From: Gnetum montanum
Lineage: Eukaryota; Streptophyta; Gnetopsida; Gnetales; Gnetaceae
DNA: 64,000 nt
Reading direction: 5' to 3'
Assembly: GCA_015680685.1 (NCBI GenBank)
Contig: MNCI01003975.1
Location: 22,547-86,546, forward strand
The position numbers and the translations under genes were made by a program. The notes below the pieces were generated by a model. The model did no database searches and was not told the origin of the DNA. It saw only the letters and a list, made by a program, of their open reading frames with translations. Positions within the stretch are counted from its first letter, which is position 1. Each line of letters starts with the position of its first letter. This document shows positions 31,672 through 45,419 of the stretch, in pieces.

Positions 31672-34188
31672 CTAGGCATATAATCTTGTTAGCCATTACT
31701 CTAGGTCATATATATCCTTCACATATGTCATCATGTACCTATTGTAGAATCATATGGGCTTCTACCTTACACAAGTCTACTAATAATACACCATCATATG
31801 ACTTTCTATATAATGTGTTATCAGTCATAATAACATATTATCATGATCATTCATGTATAGCATCCTTTTGAAAACTAGTTAGGTTCGATGGAGGTTCATC
31901 ATGCATGAGTTAAAACTTGATGTTAACGTACCACTCATGTTGAGGAACATTATCTATGATTGCTATGAAATTACTTTCATTATTCTGCATGATGAGATGA
32001 GCACAATTTTCTATCATGGAAGGTAACTTTCTAAACACATTATGTGTAACACTTAAGGCTAACTTAGTAATGGAATTGGCTAGTGTATTTTCAGCTTCGG
32101 AAATGCATTGAATGTTGACATCTATAACTTATTGTAACATTATTTTGGATAAGTCATAGTATGGTTGTAAGTGTTTCTCTTTGCAAGCATATACTTTAGT
32201 TATTTTGTTGATTACAAATTATGAATCACCTTTTATCATCAAACATGTAAATCTATGGTTACAAGCTATCATAAATTCTCTATATAATCCTTCATACTTG
32301 ATCCCATTATTGATACATGGAAACTTGAAATGATAGGAAAAAGATTAAGTTTCATTAGAGAAATGTGTAATGATGGTAGTAACACTAGCTTCATGTATAG
32401 TTGAACTTCTATCAAAGTGCATAATGTATTCATAACCTTTGCATTCATTGTTTATTATGTTGACATGCTCTTCAAGAAACTTGGGATCTATGGTTGTGCT
32501 ATCTTCAATTGGAGAAGTGGTTAACTATGTGTGTATGACTTCATCTTTGATTAAGGCTTGGAAAGCATAGTGTAGGTTGAATTCAGCTATTATGGCTTTT
32601 CATTTGGCTATTCGACCACTCTTGTAAATGTTATATGTAATAGCCCTTAATACATTGTCCTTACATATGACATAAACTTGAATCCTAAAGAGGTAGTATT
32701 TCCATTTCTTTAGGAAAAATACTAAGGCTAAGCAATGTTTTTCAACTTTAGTGTATTTAGTCTCATAGACTACTAATGCATGGCTTAACAAGTAAGTTGG
32801 TAGTTCTACTCCATCATCTTACTTTTCAAAAAGCAATAAGGTAATAGATGTATCAGAGATTTCAAGGTAGATGAAGAATGATTTATCTTTCTAGGGCAGA
32901 TATATAGTTAGCAAATAGACTAACTCTTGCTTAATATTACCAAAGACTAATTAGCATTGATCTATCCATTTATAATAAACTTCCTTCTTGAGAAGATGTT
33001 GCATGGGTTGTAACTTATCTATAATCCTCGAGATAAACCTACAAATGAATTGTAATCTACCTTGTCAACCAAGTGATTTCCTAAGATTACTCAGTACTGA
33101 TAAGTTGGTTATGGTCTTAATCTTATTAGGATCAACATGTATGCCTACTTAAAAGACTATAAAACCAAGCATTTTTCTAGTTTTAACACCAAAGACACAC
33201 TTCTTAGGTTGAGTGAAAGTTCATGTTTGAGATAACATTGAAGAACTAAGTTCAAGTCATTTTCATGGTCATAGGCCACCTTGTAATTTATGGCTATATT
33301 ATCAATATAGTTATTAAGAAGGCCTAATATGTAATCATTAAATATATATGACATGGGTTATTGGTAGGTTTTACCTGCATTCTTTAGACCAAAAACCATC
33401 AAAGTATAACAAAAGGTTTTTGAAGGGATCATGAAGGTTATGTACAATTGATTTTCTAGATTGATCCTTACTTGGATGTGCCCTAAAAATCCATTCATAA
33501 AGAACAACAATGCATGATTAGTAGTTGTATCTATAACTTGATCGATGCTAGCAAAGGGGAAGACATCCTTAATGCTTGCCTTGTTGAGGTCATGGACATT
33601 AATACATATGTGAATATTTCTATTCTTGTTAGGAACTACCACTATGTTGGATATTCAATCCACATAATCAATGGCCCAAATGAAACTTTCTTGGTAAAAT
33701 TTCTTGATCTCATCATGATCTACTAAGGCTACATCTAGTCTAATCTTATGAACTTTTTGTTTGAAAAGCTTAATTCTAGGGTCAAGTATGATGTTATGTT
33801 GAACTAGGCATGGGTCAAGTCTAGGAATGTCTTCATAACATTATGCAAAGATCTTAATGTTCGCTTTGAGGGTCTTGGTAATGTCTTGAGAAAGTTGAGG
33901 TTCTACTGGGGAACTTAATTTTAGTGTTTTCTCCTCACTATTATTGTTTATGATGGGGACTTCCACTAGATCATCCTCTATGATGTCTCTTGCCTCTAGA
34001 TCAATGATTTTGACAATGTAGTTAGGCCATTCTAAGATTTTTTCTATTGAGGCTATGTGGTCAAATAGACTTCTAAGCTCAAGGTTTAGACATTCTAGGT
34101 CAATTGGTCATTTGACATCACCAAAGGGTCCATTTAGGCTTAATGGTGAGTCAAATTATTTCCATGTCTCTATAGCTCAATCTTGCAT
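31672..34188 (-). pseudogene. Gypsy C pol, RT-RNaseH-start of IN
   Basis: Start at 34188 (MQD) parallels 5337 and 63537. N-terminal block to about 33750; RT about 33640-33000 with HDLNKASIKD, FMNGFLGHIQVRI and the active box YIDNIAINYK (usual YxDD, so the second Asp is lost); LNLR near 33200; RNase H with KDNVLRAITYN near 32650; archaeal-type RNase H about 32400-32150; integrase zinc-binding region from about 31800. Reading frame broken by stops and shifts. Continues on the other side of element N at 26728. Confidence 0.9.
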
Positions 34189-34429
34189 GTCAACATAAGT
34201 GTATTAAATGGTATTTGCATGGTATGATTGTCAAACAAGGATAAAATAGAGAAAAATAATATATAAAATAATATTAATCTTCTATTTAGATCATTACATG
34301 ATTAAGACAAATAATAATTCAATGAAAAAGACTAAAAATGAATAAAATGGTATGTTATAAAGTTAAATAGGCTATGAACTTTGTGTAATTTCATGTTGTT
34401 AATGTATTAGAGAATACTAGTTAGTGTGT

Positions 34430-34970
34430 AGGAGGTATGGTCTAGTTTGACAATCTATTTATGGTAAATAAGCTATCAATTTCATTAGTACAATATTTTT
34501 GATCTTTGTGCTTTGGATAGTAAGTAGTGGAATCCATATGTCAACGTGTTTGATTCACCCAAGAAGTGTGTTAGATCATAAAAACCATTTTGTCAAGAGA
34601 GAACAACATATGAAATTAATTTCATTCTCTAGTTCAATCTTGCAGTGTGTTTAACCTATGGTATTTTTTATTTATGGTTTGTGGAGTCCACATGTCATCA
34701 TTATTGAGCATTTGAACAACATTTTAGACTAGAAAAATGAATTTTTCACTACATGTCAGTGTGTAAAGTTAATTTCATTCCCAATTTCAACCTCATAGCA
34801 TGTTTGGACTAGACTTGGACTATTTAGGTAATTGATCACAACATGTTTGGGCTAGAGCAAGAAATTTTCCATGAAATATCAATGTGTGACATCAATTTCA
34901 ATTTCAATTTCATACCAATAGCATATTTGGGATAGACTAGAATCATAAAACCTCATCATCATAACATATC
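34430..34970. repeat. Degenerate ~130-160 bp tandem units between pol C and the antisense gene
   Basis: Three to four units sharing TTAATTTCATTC, AGTTCAATCTT/AATTTCAACCTC, GCATGTTTGGACTAGACT and ACATGTCA...GTGTG words (at about 34617, 34766 and 34890, with partial half-units between). It holds the position taken by the palindrome array in element A. Confidence 0.5.
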
Positions 34971-35076
34971 TTGGAAATTTTTTTTTTTTGGATCTTTTAT
35001 GCTCAACGTGTTTAAGCAAACTTGGGAATTTCAAGCTTTTCTCATTGACAATTAGAGGCAAAATACATGAGATCTA

Positions 35077-38000
35077 ATGACCAAGTTAGATAAGAATGGA
35101 TTGACCAATATGAATGTAGGCATGGTGGAGATAGAGGAGGTTGAGAGGATTATTCTATCCGAGCTTTCACATCCATTTTTAAGAGAGAGATATTCATCTA
35201 TTGTCTCCAAGTACTCATTTTCTCTGCATTTTCTATTGTGTTCTAGCTTGGTTTTGGTAGTGTTCTTTAACTCTTAGGCCTATGTATGTTAAGATTTTTT
35301 ATTTTTAACTTGTAGAATTAGGGTTCTAGATTTTTTGATAGTCATAGAAATGAAATTTAGGTTTTTTGGCTTTTTCTGATGAAAATTGGATTTTTTTCAA
35401 GCCACATATAGAGCATTTTGACCTATTTTGCCCATTTTCCAACATATATGGTTTTTCCTTGGCCACATTAGCAATGTTTATGGGATATTTATATCTTAGT
35501 GCTAGCATTTCTAACCTTTGGAATAGTGGAATGCAATGTACTAGCATTTTAGGCTATGATTGCAATTTTTCTTTATTTTTTTTAGGTTTTTTGATACCAA
35601 ACTAGGACTTCTTTTGTGGTAAAAAACTAGGGCTTTTTATGAAAATTTTCCAAATTCTTTTAGGTTTTTTCCATGCCTAGGATAGTGTTTTTAATTTTTT
35701 GTGCATGGATTACTGCATTTCTAGGTTTTTCATGCTTGAATTTTAGTGAATTAGGAGTTTTTTAATCAATTTTTTGGCAAATTTAAGGGCTTTTACACTT
35801 ATTTGTGCAAAATTTTGCTTAATTATATCTTAATTAACTATTTCTACCATATTTATGGCTTATAATTAGTTTTAGAATTTTTAAAAATATTTTCCTACCC
35901 ATAGGGCCAATGTTTGCCACATTTTCCTACCAAATGTAGGTTTTTGGGGTTTTATTTGTGAATCTTGCTAGCGTTTTTATGCTTGGCACCTCGAATGGAT
36001 TTTCTAAGTTTTTCTTTGATCCTGTGGTTCGTGTGTTTGATTCCTAACTCTACAAGAGTAGCATTTTTAACTCTCAATACTCAGGAATGCAACATTTTTG
36101 CATTTTTGGATTTTTTATGCGAAGGAAAGAGTAGAGTATATACTTCTAAAACCAAGAATTCATAGCAACCCCCTCATTCCTGGGATTTTTGACTTTCTTA
36201 GTCCTTAAGCTAGTGTTATGGGATTTTTAGAGCTCCTATGCCTGAGTGTTATTGATTTTGAATGCTCATTTTGGATAAATTTCCATGCTATGAGGTTTCT
36301 AGGTTTCATGACAACTGTTTGTTAAAATCTTTAACTTAGTAAATTTTATTTTTATCTTTTTCAATTTCAATTTAAGGGGAATTCACAATTATGTTTATGA
36401 AGTTGGTTATCTTAGATTCCTATTTCCTTAGTCAATAATGTTAAATTTTATGTTTTAATTTGGTTTCAAATTTAATTCATACTTTAATGATCATATGTTT
36501 TATGACTTGTGTGTAGGGTCATGCTAAAACCAATTTAGATTGTAATGAAGATGGTAGTTATTTTGTGTTGTACTAGGATGATCTTCCAAAATAGTCCAAT
36601 AGCTTATATGACCATTCATGAGAAATACCATGTGTGGTTTAGGCTTAGTTCCAAAGTATTCTTATTATTCGTACTACAAAATCATAGTGTGATAATATGA
36701 TCATACTTGGCTATAGATGTTGTAACTATAATTATAGAAACTCTTGTGATAGGATCTTTCAATTACATCCTCAAGTACATGATAGATGATCTTGATGCTC
36801 ACATGGAATTAGAATACCATGAAAATTCATATTCTGCAAGAACCTGACAATTATCATGTATCTAGAAGATGCTAATTTATTCACAGTACAATGCCAACAA
36901 CATCCTAATGTTAGGTCATCGAGTAATCACTTATTTTTATAATTCTTCATGCAATGTATACATGTTAGAAGGATAATCTTTGGTTTAGTTCAATATGTTT
37001 ATTTTAGTTTCAAGTATATCTACTTGATTGATGTTATCGTTTGATTCACAGGTTTAAGGTGTAAAGAGGAGGGTTGGTGTCAAATGACCAAACATTGTAT
37101 TTAGCCCATAAAACCTTGGATGAATTTAAGAAAGGGGATAAAATTTAGGTACAAGTGATTAACCAACATGATGCAAAGTTTTCTAGGTATAGGATGGGGT
37201 ATTCTAAGTGTACCTAAAGTATGCGATTGCTAAATGTATACATGAATTTTGGAATCTCTAAGATTTAGGTGTATATTGATTCAATCTAAAGTTTTAGCTT
37301 TTTCCAAGTCAAGTGTAGCTTCTTTCTAATTTAATTTTCATTTTTCGTATTTTTTTCTTTTAATTTTTTAAAATTTTTATGGGTTACTTAGATCATATTA
37401 TTTTTTAGGTTAACTATGTTGTGTATAATAGATTTTGTATGAAAGTATGCCATCACTATGATTAGTTTCACTTGAACTTAGACGAAGACTCTTCTTAAGT
37501 AGGGTGAAGTAGACAAGGCATAAGATTGGATATCAAACAAGCCCTCTATAGATATCCAATAAAGAATATATAATACTAGCTTATTTGATCCTTTTATACT
37601 TCCTACTGCATCTATGTCATTTGCTAAAATGTTAAATGTTATTAATTCATTTAATAAGGATGGTATATAATTTTGCACTCATGCATATGATTTGCCTATA
37701 GTTTTGATTGTTGATGAAGATTGGTTTTACAATCTTTTTCATGTACCTCTTAATGGTGTTAAGAAGGGAATTAGAGTAGGAAAAGACTCAAGTTGTAGAG
37801 AGGAGCTAGAGACTTGGCTCAAATCACCTCCTAGTGTGACATTATCTTTTGATAACTATGATATTGAGGATGTGAACAAGGTGTACCCTCTATTCTGATT
37901 GAGGGTTTTTCCTATGATATTATCTTAAAAGAAAACCATGGGAGTGTAACAAGCTTGGGCTTTGAGAAAATTGCTTATAGATGGAACTAGGTTTGATTGG

Positions 38001-40048
38001 ACTACATTGTTGGCTATAGGTATAAGAAGTGATATCCAAAATTTTTGCAAAATAATTAATTATGTATATCATGTTTTTTTTACACCTTTAATGTATATCT
38101 TAGAAAATTATGGATTTTTTGGTAATAAAGCAAGATGGAAGATGGGTAGAACATGATATTTCCCAACTTTCTAGGCTTTAGAATAAATACCTTGTTCATT
38201 TAGTATGTGCCCAAGACCCACTCATGGAAGATGTAGTTGAATCACTATTTTTTAACACTAAAATATTGGTCTATGTGGCGTTTCCCCTATCATCATGGGA
38301 ATAGAGCCTTAAGCTATGTAGGGTAATGTAGAGAGGGCTAAAAGGCTACATGTAAAGGTTGAAGGAGTTGCTAAGAAACAAATAAAGAGGCTAAGAGTTG
38401 AAGAAGATTTCATAGTCCCTACCAATTAAGCTCTTGAAAAGTTGGGAATTAGGCTCAAAAATGTTAATCAAGTTATTGAAGATATGCATTTTTGAATTTT
38501 GAATTTTATGTATTTTTTTATAATTCATTGGTGGATAAAACATTTACTGATCTATTTTTTATTTGGTTATTATTTTGTTGTAGTGGAAAAGAAAGAATTA
38601 GCAGCTAAGGCTACTACTAAAGAGGAGTAATGGAATACAGTGGAAGAAGAGAGGATGGGTAAGGAAGAACATGTTGTCCTAGAGTTTTTCTTCTTCGATG
38701 ACTTACCTACAGAAGGTAATCCTCTAATGGACATATGTGATGATGTTCCTGATGTGTTTTAGTCATTTTGATTTTTTTTTGTTTGTATTATTTTATATCA
38801 TATTTTTGTTGTAGACATAAATAATGTTGATTTTTTATGGCTATTAAAGGGAGCAAGGCTCCTCAAAAAGCATCCACATTATGCTCTAAATCTTAGACAA
38901 AGATACCAGAGAATATGAAGTTCATGAGAGGAATGATGGATGATATGGTTGACAAGATACAACAGTTGGCTCTTAGCATTGGTAAGAAAAGTCCAAAAAT
39001 TTTGTTTCATATTTTTAGTTTTTATGTTTTTATGTTTTCATGATCTTTTTATGGTTTTATGCTTTTGATGATTTTATGTTTTCATAGCTGTTTTTTTTTT
39101 CTTGTGATAATCTCCATGATTAGATGGAATCCTATAGGAAATATCAAATTTGATGAGCTTCTAGTGTTGCCACCTAATTTCAATAATGCTTCTAGGATGT
39201 CATACAAGGGGGCTACAAAATGTGCTCCCTCATGTGTAGAATCATTTTTGGAGTCTCAACACAAATGAATTCATGTGAAAATGTGTTGTGACTCTAGAAA
39301 AGTAAAACAAGAAGCCTTAGAGATCAAAAGGAGTTCATAGAGGCCCATGCAGCCAATAAGGATCACCTAAAAACAAAGAATATTAAATGATATCATTATT
39401 GGAATGCTATCCAAGGAAATGTTGCTATAGCCAGGAGTAGTTTGGAGAAGGATGTAAAGCTCAATATGATGGTTCATAAGGCATAGGAGTGACAAGACTA
39501 CTATGCTTGGGTGCTAGAATGGAGTAAGAACTAGAATACTTACAAGTGATAATACAAGATGGAGAAGGATAATTACATGAAATCCTAGCACAAGAAGGAG
39601 CAGCATATGCATGAGTTATTCTTGTATGGTATAGGTGTAGAATGGATTTTTAGTAGATCAAAGAGTCGATAGTCATTATTGATTCTTCCACTTTTTAGAT
39701 CATGACCGCATTTGGGAAGACATCTATGGCTACCTTTTCCTATTCTCCTCTTGAGTGGATAGATGTGGAGAAGGGGAAGATTCTAGTAGGAGTGAACTTG
39801 GGTAACATTGACTGGGCTAACATGATTGAAGAAGAAATTCTTCACAGGCTGAAGCCTAGTATTCCAAATCTTTCTCTTGAACTTTCTAATGTTTGTAAAA
39901 TTTTATTTTATGGTTGATTTATTTTTTTATGGATATGTTCATGGTTAGTATCATTATTGATGGTTGGATGTTTTATTGTTCATAGGCCTCGAGTGATGAC
40001 AGTAATGCTTTTGGAAATATTCCTCCTATCCTCCTATGGCTTAGCTAG
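35077..40048 (+). pseudogene. Multi-exon gene of unknown function, antisense between pol and gag-protease of element C
   Basis: Exon candidates: 35077-35208 (MTKLDKNGLTNM...), long T-rich intron, about 37053-37300 (LAHKTLDEFKKGDK), about 37460-38490 (FDPFILPTASMSFAKM; EDWFYNLFHVPLNGV; RFDWTTLLAIGIRSD; HLVCAQDPLMEDVVES; GVAKKQIKRLRVEED), 38580-38720, about 38866-38983 (MVDKIQQLALSI, donor GTAAGA), 39123-39660 (W.P.GNIKFDELL, coiled coil, YYAWVLEWSKN), about 39693-39897 (ILVGVNLGNIDWANM), 39986-40048 (ASSDDSNAFGNIPP, stop TAG). Stops and at least one shift. The same blocks and introns recur on the minus strand at 54410-56568, so this is a true gene family. Function unknown; N-terminal globular part plus coiled coil plus acidic tail. 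Confidence 0.7.
35209..37052 (+). other. T-rich presumed intron region of the antisense gene
   Basis: About 1.8 kb of T-rich sequence with recurring GGTTTTTTGGC/TAGGTTTTTT and GCTAGCATTT phrases and no sustained frame. TTGATTCACAG at its right end is a good acceptor. Additional small exons cannot be excluded. Confidence 0.4.
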
Positions 40049-40457
40049 GCTACTAATGATGACAAACTTATTAGATGTTGTTATAGCTACAAGTTATTGT
40101 TATTTTATTAACTATAATGGTTTTGGAGACTATGTATTGTTTTTTACATAGTGTAACTATGGCTACTATTATGGACTATCCATTTTTATCTTAATTGCAC
40201 ACTACTCTTGGCTACAAAATTTAGTTTTTGTTTTTTGTTTTTGTATGTTTTATGTTTTATGTAAACATAAATAGTAAATGTAAGCTATGAGTTAATGTAA
40301 AAATTGAAAAAAAGGCTACAAAGTAAACCTAATAAATAAAACATGATATAATAGAATAAAAATTGTAAAACAATGTATGAACATTCAAATAAAAATTGTA
40401 ACATGCTATTAAGTAAAATGACCATAATGTATATAGGAGGGAAAATTGAATAATATG

Positions 40458-43400
40458 TTAATCATGTAATTGTTTTCTAATATTTGATAGACTAGGTAAT
40501 CAATAAGGCTTTTCATGGATAATATTGTACTTCCTATTTCCTTCACTGATGATACTAAATGGGAGTTCCTCCTAGGGCTCACTTAAGACTTTATTGTTGG
40601 TCACCCTGGCTCCATTGGTTTCATTATGGTCATTGGTTTTTTTATTGGCCACTAGAGTTTCCTCTTGGAATTCCATATCAAATCCTTCTTCTATGTCAAG
40701 ATTATGTTGTCTCCATGAATTATGATTCCACCTTCCTCATAAGGTAGATTAATTGTTTGGTGCATCGAGGAAGATACTGATTGCAATTTAGCCAACTATT
40801 GTCATCCTATAATTAAGTTGAAGCCCAATGTCTCTTCAATGATTAGGAAGTTAGCTGATATGGGGAATTTTTCCCTAGCCATAAATTGTAACAATATGGA
40901 CCCCCTCATTGCTACCTATGACTTGTTAAGGGACTTAAGCATAGATGTGAAGATGTTCTAGATGTTCTCAACCAAACCAAACCATTCTACTATGGGTAAG
41001 GGGACAACATTTGTGGCTACTCCATTGTCAAAATGCACTTGATGCACCTTGTATTAGCCTATTTGTATGATAATGAAAAGAGGAACATGAAACATCTCAC
41101 CACTTTGTAGGTTAGTTTTTACTTCACTATCGTAAAATGTTAAAAAAATTTATCCTTTTTTTCATTGAGTGGAGGTGGCATGATGACAAAGTGAATAGAC
41201 TCTTCATTCGTAAGCATGTCTTCACTTACAGGAATAGATGTTAACATTTTGACTAAGGTTTTGTGATGAGCAAGAGAGGTCATATCCAAGTCATAAAGGG
41301 TCAAGGAGGTGTTTTTCTATTTTAGTGAAAGCTTGACTTGGTCCATGGTAGTGAGGAAGTCTTTATCATTGGTAGATGCTTTCTTTATTTTGTTGGCCTT
41401 GAATACCTCCATCTTGCCTAGGATTTTGAACTCATGTTTAATCATGTGATATTTTGACCCTTTTCTCTTCTCTTTTTTGTGATTTTCTTTAGGTTGGATG
41501 GTTGACATAGTTTGAGCATTAGAATTCATAGGCATAGCTAAGATTGGAGTAGGCTTTGGTGGACCTACTTCTTTCTAGACATTTTTTTGGTTGGTGCTCT
41601 TATACTTAGGCTTAGAAGCTGATGTTTTTACTTTCTTAGATGGTAGATTCTTATTGTTTTATAGAGAAGATATTCATGCATTAGCCACTATGGAAGGACA
41701 TTGGTCAACATGGACTATAGACTTATTAGTGGAGGAAAAAGGAACTTTGATGATAAATTGTTCTTCAGGAGATGCAAGTGGTGGCAACCTTATAATGAAT
41801 GGAGTTCTCAAACTTGTGGAAGTTGAAGTTTGATCATTTAAATGGGATACCATAACTATGAATGATTCCTTGGTAGGTTTAGACTGATTGGGAACATTAA
41901 ACGTGGTTGTAGTATATGGATTAGTACTACCATTTTGAGGGTCCTTGTACACTTGAATGGGTTGGTTCTAAAGCCTAATAAGGTTGGATGGAAGTAGGAC
42001 TAATTCTTTACTATCTATCATCTTCTAAAGATCATCCTTCAAGGCCAACTAGAAATTAGTATTGTGGCTAGGAAGTTTATGATAGTGGTAAAATTATTCA
42101 AGCTTGAAGTACTTAGGTATTGGTGGATTGTCTTCTATGGTTGTTGTAGGATCTTTAGCAATCTCATAAAGATGATCATTTCACTTTCAAGGATTCTTAC
42201 AGAGCTACTTGTGTTAGATATAACTACTTTTGAATAATTGATTGAAGAGCTGAAATAGTTTCATGGGAAATTTAATGTACTTGGATAGGAGTTTAACTTT
42301 GATGGGTTAGATGTAGAAGCACAAAAATTTGATGGTTGAGAAGTAGTGGTAGGAGATTTGGATTGTGTTGTTTTTTTATCTCGTTTCCTTTTTTGGATCT
42401 TTAGCCACTATGGCTATGGCTATATGTGTTTCTTTTCCCTTGTCCCTATTCCTCTTTATTTGCTAGTTCTTGTAAGCTATGTAAGTAGGGTCATAACTAG
42501 CATCTACAACATCCTCTATGTCTTTGATCTAAGAAAAGGCTTCATTGAGTGATCAAGGATCTAGGCAATAAATTTTAGACTTGATAAAGTCATTAACCAC
42601 TTCCTTGAATATTAACTAAGGATGGATCTCAAAGTTGGACTTGAGAATTTCATTAAGGTTTGCATTCCATCTTTGAATGAACTTTTAAATAGTTTCAAGG
42701 AGCTCCTATCTTACTTTCATAAGCTATTCTAATGTTGTATTTGGTTTCAAGTTATGCTTGAAATGGTTAATAATCTAAGTGATCAAGTTGTTGAGAAAGT
42801 AAATGAAACCTATTATTTAAGGTTCACTACTAGTCTAAAGGTTTTCTAGTTAAAGACATAGGGAAGATTCATAACAAAGTATGTAGCTAAGCTTGTAATA
42901 GGAGGAATTTGGAATGGAAGATGATAAGGTGAGCATTAGGATCACCTTCTTCATTATACTTCATAAAATGAGGGATGAAATTGCTTTTAGGAAGGGCTAT
43001 CTATGTGATGGTTGAGTTGATAGGATCATGTTTGTAAAAGTGCATAACTTTTACCATTTGATTGGTGTTGGCTTCAAGTTTCCATAGCTTCTTAGTAAGG
43101 CTTTAGATCATTTAGAAGGCTATGTTGATTATTAGATGGCTTGATGCTATGAAATAGATAATGGTATGGATTGGATAGGTTGGATGACTACCATTGTAGG
43201 AGGGTTGAACATAAAAGATGAGGTTTGTACATGAACATGTGAAATGAAGGGGATATTTGACAAGAATGAGTTACATGAAACGTATGATATTGAAGATCCC
43301 ATAGAATAAGAAGCTAAAATTATGAATGGTTGAGACACAGAAGAAACTAGTGGAGGTTGTGCCATTGTAACGAAATGTATTGAGGTGAACAAAGAAGCAA

Positions 43401-43920
43401 ACAAGAAAGTAGGTTGAGAACTTTAAATCATAGAGGTTACAAGAGGAGCTTGGTTTGCTACTAAAATAGAAGGTATAGAGTTAAAAAAAGAAATATCAAA
43501 GATAGACCATTGTGAAGGATCCCCTATGTGGGTATCAGTTTCATAATAGATGCCAAACTCATCTTGGTCCTCTTGATTTGGATCTAAACAATCTTGCACA
43601 CTTGCTATGACCTTATCATTAGTTTCCACCAATTGTGCTAGCATATTATCATATATTTTTGATAGTTTAATGTGATCATATGGGGAAGGGATAAATTCCT
43701 TTTTGTTTTCGTGAATCATCTCAAATTGGTGCTTGGAATCTAGTTCCTTGCATGGGATACATAGATCAACCTATATCTTAATATAGATGAAATTGTAGTA
43801 ATCCTCACTGATGTTGACATGTTAGGGATTGTAACCAAGGTGCCTAAGGAATTGATGACATTTGACCATGGCTAGGTCCATTGGGCCATAAATGCAAGTG
43901 GAATTCTCATTATTGGCCAT
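40458..43920 (-). pseudogene. Gypsy gag-protease ORF, element C
   Basis: Start ATG 43920 (MANNENSTCIYGPMDLAMVK). Gag N-terminal half (43719-43423, YDNMLAQLVETND), capsid core about 43000-42600, a linker with YKDPQNGSTNPY and TPFIIRLP near 41940-41700, then retropepsin near 41040 with VHFDNGVATNVVP (DNG for the catalytic DSG/DTG) and the conserved tail DELPF.I...SNIRKQLHD before TAA at 40458. The tail and stop match the plus-strand copy ending at 53443, so gag-protease is a discrete ORF of about 1150 codons without RT. Broken by stops and shifts. Confidence 0.85.
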
Positions 43921-44474
43921 TTCAACTATGTCTTTGGGTAAGAATGTTGATACAAAAGGCATAAATATCACAAAATCAAGGTATCAGGTAGATGTAATAA
44001 GGCTTTGAGCAATGTAAATGAGGCTTAGTATGTAGCATAAACACTACAACAACATGAATGAAATGTGTCCTGAATGTAACTACATTGTAAAGAAGGAAAA
44101 CTTAGTAAAAGTATAAGTGTAGAAAATAAACAAAGTATAGTGCATGGCAAGTGTAAAAATAATTTTTTGATATAATTGGAAAATGGTAAATTGGTTGCAA
44201 TGATTTAATCATAGCATTTTTGAGCCAATGTTTAGATTATAGAAAAAATAGAACTAGATTTAAAGGATTCAAGTAGCCTAAGGCTAGTGTATTTGTAGGG
44301 TTTGATTGTACCAGAGATTTTAGAGACTGAGATAAAAATGCTAACGTAGAAAAACCAAAAAACAAGGCACCAAGGCTCAATTACACTGTTGTTGTAGATC
44401 ACTCAAAATAACTTCTATGCACTTAATATGTTGTTGTGAATAAATCAAGAAGAAGTCCTCCTATTGCTAGAATA
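43921..44474. other. Leader upstream of gag C, nothing recognised
   Basis: AT-rich, no frame longer than background, no primer-binding site recognised. It would be the 5' untranslated region of element C. Confidence 0.35.
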
Positions 44475-45000
44475 TAGCAATGATAGAAACATTTTAGCTA
44501 GAAATTGAATAGATATACATGGGATAGTTTTACCTTGGAATTCACAAGTCTCAAAAGGACCTAAGGTGCCATAGATGATCTTGTTAATTATTTAAGGAGT
44601 TGAATGTCTACTATTAAATGAAAATACAAGAAAAAATAGTAATAATAAGAGAATGAGTGAATAATGAATCCAACATTAGATCTATGAGTGAATAAAAAAA
44701 TAAAATAAAGCATAGAAAATGTGGTGAAAGAAATTGAAAAACTCTGTATTAATTTTTTAAAAGAGTACAAGGTGTAGAGAATACAAATAACAAAAATATA
44801 CAAATGTGGACATCCCACAAATCTTTGTAACAAGGCTATTAGAATCTAGACATACTAGCAAGTAGAGTGCATCTTCACTTTTAGAATAAGGTAACTAACA
44901 AGTAGAGTGCATAATTATTTGACACACTTGACATACTGGAAAGTAGAGTACATAATTAAAGGTAATTGAATAGTTTCCCTATATGTGTTGCATTAAATCT
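44475..45000. repeat. Dispersed repeat R3, copy 2
   Basis: Matches 23670-24200 in order and orientation (TAGCTAGAAATTGAATAGAT, GGACCTAAGGTGCCA, TGAAAATACAAGAAAAAA, AAGGTGTAGAGAATAC, ACATCCC). Both copies have a minus-strand gypsy gag to their left. Confidence 0.6.
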
Positions 45001-45419
45001 TCCATAACTAATATAATGAATGAGTGGTTTTATAGAAGATGCCAATATTTAATTCTAAGCTAATTGTTTGCTAAATTTTTGAAGCTAGATCATAAAAGTT
45101 TTGCTAAATAGAAGAAGAAAATGAAATTATATCTAAAGCTTAGAATCATATTATAAATGAAAATGTTTCTATGTTAAACTGATTTAGAACTAACAAATGA
45201 GAAAGCTATCTCATTTAATCAGACTAATAGGAATCATCTCAACCTTAACTCATAGAGAAAATAACTTATTCCAAAAGCAATATTTCATTCAAACAAAACT
45301 ATGGAATATTTAGGCTAAATAAGTAGGAAAAAACTATTCAATGTAATTGCTAATTGAAATATGAAAGCTAAAAGAAATAGACAAAAAATGTTTAATATGC
45401 CATTAAAAAAAAAAACATT

